Shown piece by piece: positions 25,997 to 34,922 of a stretch of DNA of 64,000 nucleotides. Source of the DNA: Pseudomonas oryzagri. Lineage in GTDB: Bacteria; Pseudomonadota; Gammaproteobacteria; Pseudomonadales; Pseudomonadaceae. Made by a program: the position numbers and the translations under genes. How positions within the stretch are numbered: position 1 is the first letter of the stretch; every line of letters starts with the position of its first letter. The notes beneath the pieces are model-generated. The model was not told the origin of the DNA and ran no database searches. It was given only the letters and a program-made list of their open reading frames with translations. Location: the NCBI RefSeq assembly GCF_020831405.1, contig NZ_JAJHPU010000043.1, positions 186,001 to 250,000 on the forward strand, given 5' to 3'.

Positions 25997-26042
25997 GCGC
26001 ACCACTTCGAGAGCAAACGCAAACATGCGGATGCAACTGAAT

Positions 26043-26118
26043 GGGTGATTAGCTCAGCTGGGAGAGCATCTGCCTTACAAGCAGAGGGTCGGCGGTTCGA
26101 TCCCGTCATCACCCACCA
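26043..26118 (+). tRNA. tRNA-Val (anticodon UAC)
   Basis: A complete 76-base cloverleaf with the CCA encoded. Acceptor GGGTGAT pairs with ATCACCC; the anticodon loop CTTACAA at 26074-26080 gives UAC; the T loop is TTCGATC. It is the first of two tRNAs behind one promoter. Confidence 0.97.
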
Positions 26119-26133
26119 CTCTCGAGGTTACGC

Positions 26134-26210
26134 GCAGCGGTAGTTCAGTCGGTTAGAATACCGGCCTGTCACGCCGGGGGTCGCGGGTTCGAGTCCCGTC
26201 CGCTGCGCCA
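26134..26210 (+). tRNA. tRNA-Asp (anticodon GUC)
   Basis: A complete 77-base cloverleaf with the CCA encoded. Acceptor GCAGCGG pairs with CCGCTGC; the anticodon loop CTGTCAC at 26066+100 (26166-26172) gives GUC; the T loop is TTCGAGT. It lies 15 bases after tRNA-Val and is co-transcribed. I see no phage-like duplication of its 3' end in the window. Confidence 0.97.
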
Positions 26211-26399
26211 TTTTCCCTCCCCAAAGTGACAAATCAATCCTGCTATTCCCTCCCCTCAAGTTCAACGCGAATTGCGCGATTTGAACTTTTCGTCGTTTCC
26301 GCGCTCCAATTTTCCCAACCATGGCAGCGGCATCGGCAGCCTGCTAAGCTCGCGCTTCTCCGAGTATGCCGCTGTGGCACCCATCACTAAGGAATAAGC

Positions 26400-27107
26400 A
26401 TGAAACATCATCGGTTGGCCGCTGCGGTGGCTCTGGTCGGTCTGGTCCTCGCCGGCTGCGACAAGCAGGTGGCGGAGAAGGAGCTGGAGCTCAAGACCCC
26501 GGCCCAGAAAGCCTCCTACGGCATCGGCCTGAACATGGGGCGCAGCCTGGCTCAGGAAGGCATGAACGACCTCGACTCCAAGGCCGTGGCCCTGGGTATC
26601 GAGGACGCTCTGGCGAAGAAGGAGCAGCGCCTGACCGACGATCAGCTGATGGAGGCTTTCGGCTTCCTGCAGAAGCGTGCCGAGGAGCGCATGACCGCCC
26701 TCGCCGACGAGAACGCCAAGACCGGCAAGAAGTTCCTCGAGGACAATGGCAAGCGCGAAGGCGTGACCACCACCGCTTCCGGCCTGCAGTACGAAGTGCT
26801 GAAGAAGGCCGACGGTCCCCAGCCCAAGGCCGACGACGTCGTCAGCGTTCACTACGAGGGCAAGCTGATCGACGGCACCGTATTCGACAGCTCCGTTCAG
26901 CGCGGCGCTCCCATCGACCTGCCGGTCAGCGGCGTGATCCCGGGCTGGGTCGAAGGCCTGCAGCTGATGCATGTCGGCGAGAAGTACAAGTTGTTCATTC
27001 CCAGCGAACTGGCCTACGGCGCGCAGAGCCCGAGCCCGATGATTCCGGCCAACTCGGTGCTGGTGTTCGAACTGGAGCTGCTGGGCATTCAGCAAAAAGC
27101 TCAGTAA
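26400..27107 (+). CDS. FKBP-type peptidyl-prolyl isomerase, lipoprotein
   Basis: A Mip/FklB-type folding helper of 235 aa. The signal peptide ends in LVLAGC (lipobox, Cys20), so the protein is probably anchored to the envelope. An N-terminal dimerisation domain (KASYGIGLNMGRSLA to about residue 115) leads by a long helix to the FKBP domain, with DVVSVHYEGKLIDGTVFDSS, GVIPGWVEGLQLM and IPSELAYGAQSPSP as active-site segments. The usual GG of family members at that last site reads AQSPSP, as in many Pseudomonas copies. A strong terminator follows 16 bases after the stop. Confidence 0.93.
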   Translation: MKHHRLAAAVALVGLVLAGCDKQVAEKELELKTPAQKASYGIGLNMGRSLAQEGMNDLDSKAVALGIEDALAKKEQRLTDDQLMEAFGFLQKRAEERMTALADENAKTGKKFLEDNGKREGVTTTASGLQYEVLKKADGPQPKADDVVSVHYEGKLIDGTVFDSSVQRGAPIDLPVSGVIPGWVEGLQLMHVGEKYKLFIPSELAYGAQSPSPMIPANSVLVFELELLGIQQKAQ

Positions 27108-27123
27108 ATCACGGTTGGTTGCT

Positions 27124-27157
27124 TGCAAACGCCCCGCTTGTCGGGGCGTTTGCATTT
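27124..27157 (+). terminator. Rho-independent terminator after the FKBP gene
   Basis: TGCAAACGCCCCG-cttgt-CGGGGCGTTTGCA, a perfect 13-base stem, followed by a short T stretch. Confidence 0.88.
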
Positions 27158-27277
27158 CTGGGGATAACGTTCTTGACGGGGGCCGAGAACAAGGGAGAAA
27201 AAACCGTTGCGACGGGTTGCACCGGGGCGGTTGATCCAGCTCCCATCGCGCTGTCAAGAGCTCCCGGGCACTGTCCA

Positions 27278-27419
27278 TGAAATTTTTAAAAGACTGATTT
27301 ATAAGGTATTTTTAGGTTGAACAAAAAATGCCCGATCTGTCTGGAGGCCTCGTTTCATGGGCATTGAGGGGAGTCTTTCAGTTATTGTGCACAAGGTTAT
27401 CCACAGCTTTTGTGGGTAA
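27278..27419. promoter_or_regulatory. AT-rich stretch with opposed DnaA boxes
   Basis: An A/T-rich block (about 27278-27335) is followed by TTATCCACA (27397-27405, perfect DnaA box) and TGTGGGTAA (27411-27419, one change, opposite strand). A TGCACA-type palindrome (GTGCAC) lies just before. The rest of the 482-base gap (27108-27589) holds no gene that I can support. Confidence 0.5.
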
Positions 27420-27589
27420 CGCCGCGAGGCCCAGCAATCACGAGGTTTGCCGGGTTTTTCGAGTGGTGGCCGCCCTGCATGGTGAGCCGGCGCAGCGGCA
27501 GGTCGGTTGCTCGGCAGGATGCCGCCCGGCCTGCCGGTCGGCGCGGGGCTGTTAGAATTAATACAGTATTCGACATGAGTGATGAAAGC

Positions 27590-27907
27590 ATGAATGTGCA
27601 GGTAATCGAGCGTGATGGCCAGGCTGAGTATGCCGTGCTGCCCTGGACGGAGTATCTGGAGCTGCTGCGGGCCGCCGGGCGGGAGCCCGGATCGGCCCGC
27701 AAGGACCTGTCACAGCCGCAGGCCGCGCCCTTTGCCGTGGACCGGTTGCGCGAACTGCGGGAAGCGCGCCAGCTCAGCGTGGAGCAATTGGCGCGGGCGG
27801 TGGGCATCAGTCCGCATTACCTGACGATGATCGAGAGCGGCGAGCGCCAGCCGGACCAGGCCATTCAGCACGCGCTGGCGCGCGTGTTCGCGGGGCAGCC
27901 GGGTTGA
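27590..27907 (+). CDS. Xre-type regulator with antitoxin-like N-terminus
   Basis: A 105-residue protein. The N-terminal 30 residues (VQVIERDGQAEYAVLPWTEYLELL) resemble the strand-and-helix start of Phd/YefM-type antitoxins, and residues 48-102 form a helix-turn-helix (LRELREARQLSVEQLARAVGISPHYLTMIESGERQP) of the Xre class. I choose the second ATG, which has GATGAAAG upstream; an ATG five codons earlier lacks a ribosome site and sits only about ten bases after the likely transcription start, given a TAGAAT box at 27553. The stop overlaps the next gene by four bases. Function unproven; autoregulation is likely. Confidence 0.8.
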   Translation: MNVQVIERDGQAEYAVLPWTEYLELLRAAGREPGSARKDLSQPQAAPFAVDRLRELREARQLSVEQLARAVGISPHYLTMIESGERQPDQAIQHALARVFAGQPG

Positions 27908-28272
27908 CTCTGCGCATCAGCCGCCTGCACTGGCAGGGCCTGCTGGACGCCCTGGACGAGGCGCAGCGCCAGCGCCACCTGCTGACCTATCGCTCGTTGA
28001 TCGAGCGCCTGCAGCTGCCGGCGCCGGCCATGGCCACCCTGACCGCCGCCCTCGAGCACCTCGCGATGCTCGATGCGCGCGCCGGACAGCCGCTGCGCAG
28101 CGCTCTGGTGATCAGCCAGGGCGCCAGTCGCCTGCCGCGCCCGGGTTTCTTCGAGCATGCCGGTCGGCTCGGCTGTTTCAGCGGGGCACCGGATGGCACC
28201 GCGGCGGCCACCTGGCACGCCGCCGAGGTGGCCCGGGTATTCGCCTTCCAGTTCGCGAGATCCGGTGCATGA
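27904..28272 (+). CDS. Hypothetical protein, TTG start, coupled to Xre gene
   Basis: A 122-residue protein I recognise only as conserved in Pseudomonas. It starts with TTG inside the overlap TTGA with the Xre stop. The N-terminal 60 residues look like a winged-helix (WQGLLDALDEAQRQRHLLTYRSLIERLQLPAPAMATLTAALEHL), and the C-terminal half (RSALVISQGASRLPRPGFFEHAGRLG) contains a short acid-poor stretch with a Pro-Gly turn. No membrane segment. Because both neighbours overlap it, the three genes are very probably translated together. Confidence 0.8.
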   Translation: MTLRISRLHWQGLLDALDEAQRQRHLLTYRSLIERLQLPAPAMATLTAALEHLAMLDARAGQPLRSALVISQGASRLPRPGFFEHAGRLGCFSGAPDGTAAATWHAAEVARVFAFQFARSGA

Positions 28273-28748
28273 TCCAGCACCACTACTGGCGCCTGCGGGC
28301 AAATCTTGGCTACGGGCTGGCGCGTCTGCTGTTTCGCAGCGACGCGCTGGTGCGCCAGCCGCGCGCGTGGCGCTGGATGGAGGGGCAGTTCGCGCGTCTG
28401 GCCAACTTGGGCGATGCACGGGCCCAGGACTTCTATGGTCATCTCCTGCTGTTCCGTGGACAGGGCCTGGGCGCGCGCGAGGAGGGACTGCGTCTACTGC
28501 GCCTGGCGGCCGCCCAGGGGCAGGGCAGGGCGGCCTTCCAGCTCGGTGTGCAGGCGCTCAAGGGCAGCCCGCAGCGTGAGCCGGACGCTACCCAGGCGCG
28601 CCATTACTGGCAGCAGGCGGTCGACGCCGGCCACCCGCTGGCGGCGCTCAAGCTGGCCGAGCTGCTGCGCGAGGGGGCTCCGGGGCTGCCTGCCGATCCG
28701 GCGGAGGCCGAGCGCCTGGCCGCGCGGGCCCGCGAATTGGGGTTGTAA
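28269..28748 (+). CDS. Sel1-repeat protein
   Basis: A 159-residue helical-repeat protein. Three Sel1-like repeats are visible: GDARAQDFYGHLLLFRG (about 53-85), GQGRAAFQLGVQALKGSP (about 86-120) and GHPLAALKLAELLREG (about 121-155), each with the small-residue pattern of the family. An N-terminal amphipathic stretch (MIQHHYWRLRANLGYGLARLL) could touch the membrane but is too short and basic for a signal peptide. Sel1 proteins act as scaffolds for protein complexes. The ATG overlaps the preceding stop (ATGA). Confidence 0.85.
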   Translation: MIQHHYWRLRANLGYGLARLLFRSDALVRQPRAWRWMEGQFARLANLGDARAQDFYGHLLLFRGQGLGAREEGLRLLRLAAAQGQGRAAFQLGVQALKGSPQREPDATQARHYWQQAVDAGHPLAALKLAELLREGAPGLPADPAEAERLAARARELGL

Positions 28749-28752
28749 GCCT

Positions 28753-29517
28753 TCAGGCGCTGGCCAGCAGCTCGGGCACGCCCTCCACCGGCGCCTCCTG
28801 CGGGCGGCCGAGCAGATAGCCCTGCACCAGGTCCACGCCCATGCTGGCCAACTGCTGCAGTTCGCCTACCTGTTCCACCCCTTCGGCGATCACCCGGGCG
28901 CTGGCCGCGCGGGCGACCTTGAGGATGGAGCCGACGAACTCGCGCTTGAGCGGGTCGAGGTGGATGCCGTCGATGAAGTGACGGTCGATCTTCACGATGT
29001 CGGGGCGCAGTTCCGACCACAGGCGCAGACTGGAGTAGCCGGCACCGAGGTCGTCGAGGGCGATGGAGAAGCCCATGGCGCGATAGTGGTGCAGGGCGCG
29101 GTCGAGCAGATCGAAGTCTTCGATTGGCGTCTGCTCGGTCAGCTCGATCACCACCTGGGCCGGCTCGATGCCGAACGACTTGAGCAGGCGCAGGGTAACG
29201 CCGGACTGGTGGCCTGGTTCGATCAGCGACTCGGGCGAGACGTTCAGGTACAGCATGCTGTGCCGTGCGTAGCGGCTGAAGCGCTCGCAGGCGCGGGCAC
29301 GGCAGGCCATTTCCAGTTCGTTGAGCCGGCCGGCGCGACGGGCGATGGAAAATAGCGCCAGGGGCGCATGCAGCGGACTGTTCGACGGCCCGCGGCTGAG
29401 CGCCTCGTAGCCCTGGATGCGCCGGGCGCTCAGCGAAAAGATCGGCTGGAACAGGGTGTTGAGCAGATTGTCGGCGAGAATTCGCTCCAGTTCTCTCAAC
29501 TGTTCGGTGGTGGTCAT
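28753..29517 (-). CDS. Stand-alone EAL-domain protein (c-di-GMP phosphodiesterase)
   Basis: A cytosolic 254-aa protein made of one EAL domain, degrading c-di-GMP. Active-site segments are present: QGYEALSRGP (EAL motif), LYLNVSPESL, VIELTEQTP, ALDDLGAGYSSL (metal Asp pair, here DDLGAG instead of DDFGTG), DIVKID, and IAEGVEQVGE. All catalytic acidic residues I can place are kept, so it is probably active. No sensor or GGDEF domain is attached. It converges on the Sel1 gene (gap of four bases). Confidence 0.9.
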   Translation of the reverse strand: MTTTEQLRELERILADNLLNTLFQPIFSLSARRIQGYEALSRGPSNSPLHAPLALFSIARRAGRLNELEMACRARACERFSRYARHSMLYLNVSPESLIEPGHQSGVTLRLLKSFGIEPAQVVIELTEQTPIEDFDLLDRALHHYRAMGFSIALDDLGAGYSSLRLWSELRPDIVKIDRHFIDGIHLDPLKREFVGSILKVARAASARVIAEGVEQVGELQQLASMGVDLVQGYLLGRPQEAPVEGVPELLASA

Positions 29518-29535
29518 GCGGGGCTCGGCAGTCAA

Positions 29536-29564
29536 TGAAAAACGCCCCGACTCCTGTCGGGGCG
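29536..29564 (-). terminator. Rho-independent terminator after prc
   Basis: CGCCCCGAC-tcct-GTCGGGGCG followed on the minus strand by TTTTTC. It separates prc from the EAL gene. Confidence 0.9.
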
Positions 29565-29622
29565 TCCAGATTTCACGACTAAATTGTGACTGCCTGATGA
29601 CAGTGGCGGCGCTCGGCGCCGA

Positions 29623-31704
29623 TCACTGGCGGGCGATGGCCGAATTGAGATTGAGGTAGTCCAGCAGGATGCGCCCCGACTCGGCGAGGTAGGCGTCCTT
29701 TTCCGGCGGCAACTTGTCTTCCGTGCTGTTGACCAGTTCCTCCTCCTCGTCCTTGAGCTCCTTGAGCAGGGTTTCGCCCTTGGCGCTGCGCCGGGTGTTC
29801 TCCAGGGCCAACTGGCGGCTCTCGATGGTGCTCTGCTGGGCGCGGCGCTTCTTCTCGTTGAGGCTGACCACGGTGTCCTGCATCAGCTGCTGGCTGAGGG
29901 CCAGGCGCTGACGGGTGAACACGAAATCGGGATCGTGGGCGGTGCGGGCCTCGTGGCGGGCCTGCAGTTCGCTGAGGAACTGCCGGAACGGATCGCCCTC
30001 GGGCTGGATCGCCGGAGCGATGCGGTCCCACGGCATGGCCGCCGGCAGCGAGCTTTCGCCGATTTCCTTGACGTCGACCACCGCCGGGTAGGGGATGTCC
30101 GGCAGCACGCCCTGATGCTGGGTGCTCTGCCCGGAAACCCGGTAGAACTTGGCCAGGGTCAGCTTCAGCTCGCCATGGTTGAGCGGCTGGATGGTCTGCA
30201 CGGTACCCTTGCCGAAGGTCTGGCCGCCGAGGATCAGCGCGCGATGGTAGTCCTGCATGGCGCCGGCGAAGATCTCCGAAGCAGAGGCGGACAGACGATT
30301 GACCAGCACGGCCATCGGGCCGTTGTAGTAGGTGCCGCTGTCCTCGTCGGCCAGCACGTCGACGCGACCGTCGCTGTTGCGCACCAGCACGGTCGGACCC
30401 TTGTCGATGAACAGGCCGGTCAGCTCGGTGGCTTCCTGCAGCGAGCCGCCGCCGTTGTCGCGCAGGTCGATGACCACGCCGTCGACCTGCTCCTGCTTGA
30501 GTTCGCTGAGCAGGCGGCGCACGTCGCGCGTGGTGCTCTTGTAGTCCGGATCGCCGCTGCGGTAGGCCTTGAAGTCGAGGTAGAAGGCGGGAACCGCGAT
30601 CACCCCGAGCTTGTACTCGCGGCCCTCGTGCTTGAGCTTGAGCACCGACTTCTGCGCGGCCTGCTCCTCCAGCTTGACCGCTTCGCGGGTGATCGCCACC
30701 ACCTTGCTGGTCTGGTCGTTGGGGCCGTTGCTGGCCGGGATGACCTCCAGGCGCACCACCGAACCCTTGGGACCGCGGATCAGCTTGACCACCTCGTCGA
30801 GGCGCCAGCCGATCACGTCGACCATCTCCTTGTCGCCCTGGGCGACGCCGATGATGCGGTCGGCCGGCTGCAGCAGCTTGCTCTTCTCGGCCGGGCCGGC
30901 CGGCACCAGGCGGACGATCTTGACGTGCTCGTTGTCGCTCTGCAGCACCGCGCCGATGCCTTCCAGCGACAGGCTCATGTTGATGTCGAAGTTTTCCGCG
31001 TTTTCCGGCGACAGGTAGTTGGTGTGCGGATCGTAGGTCTGCGCGAAGGCGTTGATGTAGGCCTGGAAGATGTCCTCGCTGCGGGTTTGCTTCAGGCGCT
31101 TGAGCTGATTGTCGTAGCGCTTGGTGAGCAGCTCCTGGATGGCCTTGGGTTCCTTGCCGGCGATCTTCAGGCGCAGCACCTCGTCCTTCACCCGCTTGCG
31201 CCACAGCTCGTCGAGCGCCTTGGCATCGGCCTCCCACGGGGCCTTCTCGCGGTCGGTCTGCAGGCTGTCGTCGCTGCTGAAGTCGAACTTGTCGACGCCC
31301 TGGGCCAGCATGCCGAGGGCGAAGGTGTAGCGTTCCTGGGCGCGCTCGAGGTAGCGCTTGTAGATGACGAAGCCGGGCTGCAGCTCGCCGCTCTTCAGAT
31401 AGTCGTCGAGGCGGTTGCGCCAGGCTTCGAAGTCGCGGATGTCGCCGGCGGTGAAGAAGCTGCGCGCCGGGTCGAGGCTTTTCAGGTAGTCGTCGAAGAT
31501 CTGCGAAGAGCGCGCATCATCCAGAGGCGGCTTGTTGTAGTGGTGCCGCTTGAGCAACTCGACGACGTTGAGACTGGCGATGGTCTGTTCGCGGTCGGGC
31601 TGCAGCTCGTCCCAAGGATTGCTGGGCACGGCCAGGGCGGTCAGCGGCAGGGCGCTGGCAGCCAGGACAAGGGCGAGGGCGGTGCTGGGCAGGATGCGTT
31701 TCAT
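29623..31704 (-). CDS. prc: Tail-specific (C-terminal processing) protease Prc
   Basis: A periplasmic S41 serine protease of 693 aa that removes C-terminally exposed tails, including anti-sigma factors; in P. aeruginosa the homologue feeds the AlgU/alginate pathway. The signal peptide ends at about residue 25 (LPLTALA). A PDZ domain lies around 235-320 (LSLEGIGAVLQSDNEHVKI, IIGVAQGDKEMVDVIGW). The catalytic Ser is in NRLSASASEIFAGAMQDY and the Lys in GGQTFGKGTVQ. The C-terminal 150 residues are the charged extension of the Prc subclass. It diverges from the oxidoreductase gene. Confidence 0.96.
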   Translation of the reverse strand: MKRILPSTALALVLAASALPLTALAVPSNPWDELQPDREQTIASLNVVELLKRHHYNKPPLDDARSSQIFDDYLKSLDPARSFFTAGDIRDFEAWRNRLDDYLKSGELQPGFVIYKRYLERAQERYTFALGMLAQGVDKFDFSSDDSLQTDREKAPWEADAKALDELWRKRVKDEVLRLKIAGKEPKAIQELLTKRYDNQLKRLKQTRSEDIFQAYINAFAQTYDPHTNYLSPENAENFDINMSLSLEGIGAVLQSDNEHVKIVRLVPAGPAEKSKLLQPADRIIGVAQGDKEMVDVIGWRLDEVVKLIRGPKGSVVRLEVIPASNGPNDQTSKVVAITREAVKLEEQAAQKSVLKLKHEGREYKLGVIAVPAFYLDFKAYRSGDPDYKSTTRDVRRLLSELKQEQVDGVVIDLRDNGGGSLQEATELTGLFIDKGPTVLVRNSDGRVDVLADEDSGTYYNGPMAVLVNRLSASASEIFAGAMQDYHRALILGGQTFGKGTVQTIQPLNHGELKLTLAKFYRVSGQSTQHQGVLPDIPYPAVVDVKEIGESSLPAAMPWDRIAPAIQPEGDPFRQFLSELQARHEARTAHDPDFVFTRQRLALSQQLMQDTVVSLNEKKRRAQQSTIESRQLALENTRRSAKGETLLKELKDEEEELVNSTEDKLPPEKDAYLAESGRILLDYLNLNSAIARQ

Positions 31705-31887
31705 GGGTCTTGTGCGTCGCAGAAGGTTACGCCGTTAGGCAGCGTAATGGGCACCTAGTTCCATGGTGCCATCATGAGCAGGCGTCCGGAGGGAGGGGGA
31801 GGCTGACGCAAGGACAGTTTCCGGGTCACAATCCGGGCGGATTCCGGCGGCCAAAGCACGTCGGGCTTTTCACAATATGGAGGTAGC

Positions 31888-32850
31888 GTGAACGCATTGC
31901 AAGGTATCGACGGACAGCTTGAATGGGGCCCGCAACCGAGTCCGGCGTGCGATGTCGGGCAGATTCGCATCCGCGTGGCGGCCGCCGGCCTCAATCGTGC
32001 CGACCTGTTGCAGCGCAACGGCCTGTATCCGCCACCGCCGGGGGTGACCTCGGTGCTCGGCCTGGAGTGCGCCGGGGTGGTCAGCGAGGTCGGCCCGGGC
32101 AGCCGCTGGCGGGTCGGCGACCGCGTCTGCGCCCTGCTCGCCGGCGGCGGTATGGCCGAGGAGGTGGTGGTGGACGGCCGTCACGCCCTGCCGGTGCCCG
32201 AGGGGCTGAGCCTGGCCGAAGCCGCGGCGCTGCCCGAGGTGTACGCCACCGCCTGGCTCAACCTGTTCCAGCTCGGCGGCCTGCAGCCGGGCGAGAAGGT
32301 GCTGTTGCACGCCGGAGCCAGCGGCGTCGGCTCGGCCGGTATCCAGCTGTGCAAGGCGTTCGGCAACCCGGTCTGGGTCAGCGTCGGCTCCGCCGAGCGG
32401 CTGGCCTACTGCGAGGCGCTGGGCGCGGCCGGTGGGGTGCTGCGCGGCGAGGCCCTGGAGGGCCTGCGCGACTTCGCGCCCTTCGATGTGATCCTCGATC
32501 CGGTCGGCGCCAGCTACGCCGAACTCAACCTCAAGCTGCTCGGCCAGGACGGGCGCTGGGTGATCATCGGCCTGATGGGCGGGCGCAAGGCCCAGCTGGA
32601 TCTGGCCCTGCTGCTCGGCAAGCGTATCCAGATGATCGGCTCGACCCTGCGCAGTCGCGATGCCGAGTCCAAGGCGTTGCTGCTGGCCGATCTGGAGCAG
32701 CAGGTGTGGCCGCTGTTCGCCGAAGGCAGGCTGAAGCCGCAGCTGGAGCGCAGCTACCCGATCAGCGAAGCCGAGGCGGCCTTCGAGGCGCTGGCCAGCA
32801 ACCAGGTGCAGGGCAAGCTGGTGCTGGTGATCGATTCGAGTCTCAGCTGA
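31888..32850 (+). CDS. Zinc-free quinone oxidoreductase (PIG3/QOR type)
   Basis: An NADPH-dependent MDR-superfamily enzyme of 320 aa. The catalytic fold starts at residue 10; the cofactor domain has GEKVLLHAGASGVGSAGIQLCKAFG, the AxxGxxG NADP site, and DVILDPVGASYAELNLKLL. LNRADLLQRNGLYPPPPG is a PIG3-type signature and no structural-zinc cysteines are present. It starts with GTG after GGAGG. It diverges from prc across about 180 bases and converges on the HAD gene. Confidence 0.93.
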   Translation: MNALQGIDGQLEWGPQPSPACDVGQIRIRVAAAGLNRADLLQRNGLYPPPPGVTSVLGLECAGVVSEVGPGSRWRVGDRVCALLAGGGMAEEVVVDGRHALPVPEGLSLAEAAALPEVYATAWLNLFQLGGLQPGEKVLLHAGASGVGSAGIQLCKAFGNPVWVSVGSAERLAYCEALGAAGGVLRGEALEGLRDFAPFDVILDPVGASYAELNLKLLGQDGRWVIIGLMGGRKAQLDLALLLGKRIQMIGSTLRSRDAESKALLLADLEQQVWPLFAEGRLKPQLERSYPISEAEAAFEALASNQVQGKLVLVIDSSLS

Positions 32851-32857
32851 ATGCGAC

Positions 32858-32882
32858 GGCGCCCGGCGCGATTCCGGGCGCC
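32858..32882. terminator. Hairpin between convergent genes
   Basis: GGCGCCCGG-cgcgatt-CCGGGCGCC, a perfect nine-base stem with no T run, in the 41 bases separating two convergent genes. It may slow or end transcription from both sides. Confidence 0.5.
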
Positions 32883-32891
32883 TGTGCGTCT

Positions 32892-33545
32892 TCAATCCCA
32901 GTGCAGGATGTCCCAGCCGTGACGCTCGGCGTGCTCGCGCAGCGCGGCGTCCGGGTTGACCGCATGGGGATGTTCGACGTGGCAGAGCAACGGCAGGTCG
33001 TTGCACGAGTCGGAATAGAAGTGGGCGCCGGCCAGGCTTTCGTCCTGGGCGGCGCACCATTGCTGCAGGCGCAGGATCTTGCCTTCGCGCGCGCAGGGGA
33101 TACCGCTGATGGTGCCGGTGTAGCAGTCGTGGCGCAGTTCCAGGTCGGTGGCCAGCAGCTCGGCGATGCCCAGGCGCGCGGCGATCGCCTCGACCAGAAA
33201 GGTCGGTGAGGCGGAAACGATCAGGATGCGGTCGCCGGCGGCGCGGTGGCGGGCGACGGCGTGCATGGCGGCGGAGTGGATCAGCGGCTCGATGATCGCC
33301 TCGACGAACGGACCGGCGAGGTAGTCGACCTCCTCGCGCGAACGGCCGATCAGCGGCTGCACGCTGAAGGCGAAATACTCCTCCAGGGTGATCTCGAGGG
33401 CGGCGTAGCGGGCCACCAGCTCCTGCTCGCGGGCGACGAACGATTCGCGGTCGACCCAGCCGAGGTCGGCCAGGTGCGCCGTCCACAGGCTGGGGCTGTT
33501 GCCGCCGATCAGGGTGTCGTCGAGGTCGAAGATCGCCAGGGTCAC
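32892..33545 (-). CDS. HAD-IB hydrolase (SerB-like)
   Basis: A phosphatase-type HAD protein (217 aa). Motif I is AIFDLDDTLIGG (nucleophile Asp6 and acid Asp8), motif II DRILIVSASPTFL, motif III Lys in CAREGKILRL, motif IV HFYSDSCNDLPLL. The cap between motifs I and II is helical, as in the IB subclass that includes phosphoserine and histidinol-phosphate phosphatases. The substrate is unknown. A GTG start follows GAGGAG. It begins ten bases after the aminopeptidase stop, so the two are likely one operon. Confidence 0.92.
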   Translation of the reverse strand: MTLAIFDLDDTLIGGNSPSLWTAHLADLGWVDRESFVAREQELVARYAALEITLEEYFAFSVQPLIGRSREEVDYLAGPFVEAIIEPLIHSAAMHAVARHRAAGDRILIVSASPTFLVEAIAARLGIAELLATDLELRHDCYTGTISGIPCAREGKILRLQQWCAAQDESLAGAHFYSDSCNDLPLLCHVEHPHAVNPDAALREHAERHGWDILHWD

Positions 33546-33555
33546 GAAGCGCTCC

Positions 33556-34845
33556 TCAGACCAGCTCGGCGCTCTGGTAGAAGGCGCTGAGCACCTTCAC
33601 CAGGTGGGCCAGGTCGTGGCTGCCGGCCAGTTCGCGGATCGAGTGCATGGCGAAGGTCGGCAGGCCGATGTCGACGGTGCGCACGCCGAGCTGGCTGGCG
33701 GTGATCGGACCGATGGTCGAGCCGCAGCCCAGGTCGCTGCGGGTGACGAAGCACTGCACCGGCACCTCGTGCAGCGCGCACAGGTGGCGGAAGAAGCCGG
33801 CGGTTTCGCTGTTGCTGGCGTAGCGCTGGTTGCTGTTGCTCTTGATCACCGGGCCGCCGTTGAGCTGCGGGCCATGGTTGCCGTCGTGGCGGTCGGCGTA
33901 GTTGGGGTGCACCGCGTGGGCGTTGTCGGCGGAGACCAGCAGCGACTGCTGGATCGTCCGCACGAAGTCCTCGCCGTCGCCGAGCAGGCGGCGCAGGGTC
34001 TGCTCGAGGAACGGGCCGTCGGCACCGCAGGCGGTGCAGGAGCCGATTTCCTCGTGGTCGGTGCACACCAGCACGCAGTTTTCCTCGTCGCCGGCGGCCA
34101 GCAGCGCCTCCAGGCCGGCGTAGCAGGACAGCAGGTTGTCCAGGCGGGCGCCGGCGATGAAGTCCTGTTCCAGACCGATCAGCGCGGCGGCCTGGGTGTC
34201 GTAGAAGCTCAGCTCGAAGTCCAGCACGCGCTCGGCGCGAATGCCGTGTTCGCGCTCCAGCTGCTCGACCAGCAGGCTGCGGAAGTCGCGGCTGGCGTCC
34301 ACCGGCAGTTGGGCGAGCAGCGGCGGCAGTTCGGTCTGCCGGTTGATCTCCCAGCCCTTGTTGGCCTCGCGGTTGAGGTGGATGGCCAGGTTGGGGATCA
34401 CCGCGATGGGCGCGCGGAAGTCGATCAGGCGGCTTTCCAGGCGGCCGTTGCGGCTGAAGGTGACGCGTCCGGCCAGCGACAGGTCGCGGTCGAACCAGGG
34501 AGCGAGCAGGGCGCCGCCGTAGACCTCGACGCCCAGCTGCCAGAAGCCTTGGCGCACCAGCTCCGGCTGCGGCTTGACGCGCAGGCACGGGCTGTCGGTG
34601 TGCGTACCGACCAGGCGCAGGCCGCTGTCCTGCGGCGCACGGCGGCCGAGGCGCACGGCGATCAGCGAGGAGTCGTTGCGGGTGACGTAGTAGCGCCCGC
34701 CGGCCTGGGCCCGCCAGGGTTCGCGCTCGTCGAGACGGCGATAGCCGGCGGCCTCGAGGCGGCGCGCCAGGCTGGCGGTGGCGTGGAAGGGGGTCGGCGA
34801 GGCCTGCAGGAAGTCGATCAGGCCCTGGTTGAGTTCTTCGCGCAT
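33556..34845 (-). CDS. apeB: M18 family aminopeptidase
   Basis: A cytosolic dinuclear-zinc aminopeptidase (429 aa) favouring acidic N-terminal residues in known relatives. Metal and catalytic residues are in [13 protein letters not shown] (His), [12 protein letters not shown] (Asp), [18 protein letters not shown] (Asp-His-Glu-Glu) and [12 protein letters not shown] (His near the C-terminus). The length matches bacterial PepC/DAP-type members. It is the first gene of an apparent two-gene operon with the HAD hydrolase. Confidence 0.95.
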   Translation of the reverse strand: MREELNQGLIDFLQASPTPFHATASLARRLEAAGYRRLDEREPWRAQAGGRYYVTRNDSSLIAVRLGRRAPQDSGLRLVGTHTDSPCLRVKPQPELVRQGFWQLGVEVYGGALLAPWFDRDLSLAGRVTFSRNGRLESRLIDFRAPIAVIPNLAIHLNREANKGWEINRQTELPPLLAQLPVDASRDFRSLLVEQLEREHGIRAERVLDFELSFYDTQAAALIGLEQDFIAGARLDNLLSCYAGLEALLAAGDEENCVLVCTDHEEIGSCTACGADGPFLEQTLRRLLGDGEDFVRTIQQSLLVSADNAHAVHPNYADRHDGNHGPQLNGGPVIKSNSNQRYASNSETAGFFRHLCALHEVPVQCFVTRSDLGCGSTIGPITASQLGVRTVDIGLPTFAMHSIRELAGSHDLAHLVKVLSAFYQSAELV

Positions 34846-34922
34846 GACAGCTCCGGAGGCGGTGATGCGCGAAGTTTACCGGAAGCGCGTGGCCAAGTGC
34901 CGTCGATCGCTGCGCGTCTGCC

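Noticed and set aside
26134-26210. tRNA-Asp as an integration site
   Set aside because: No integrase gene and no direct repeat of the tRNA 3' end found in the window.
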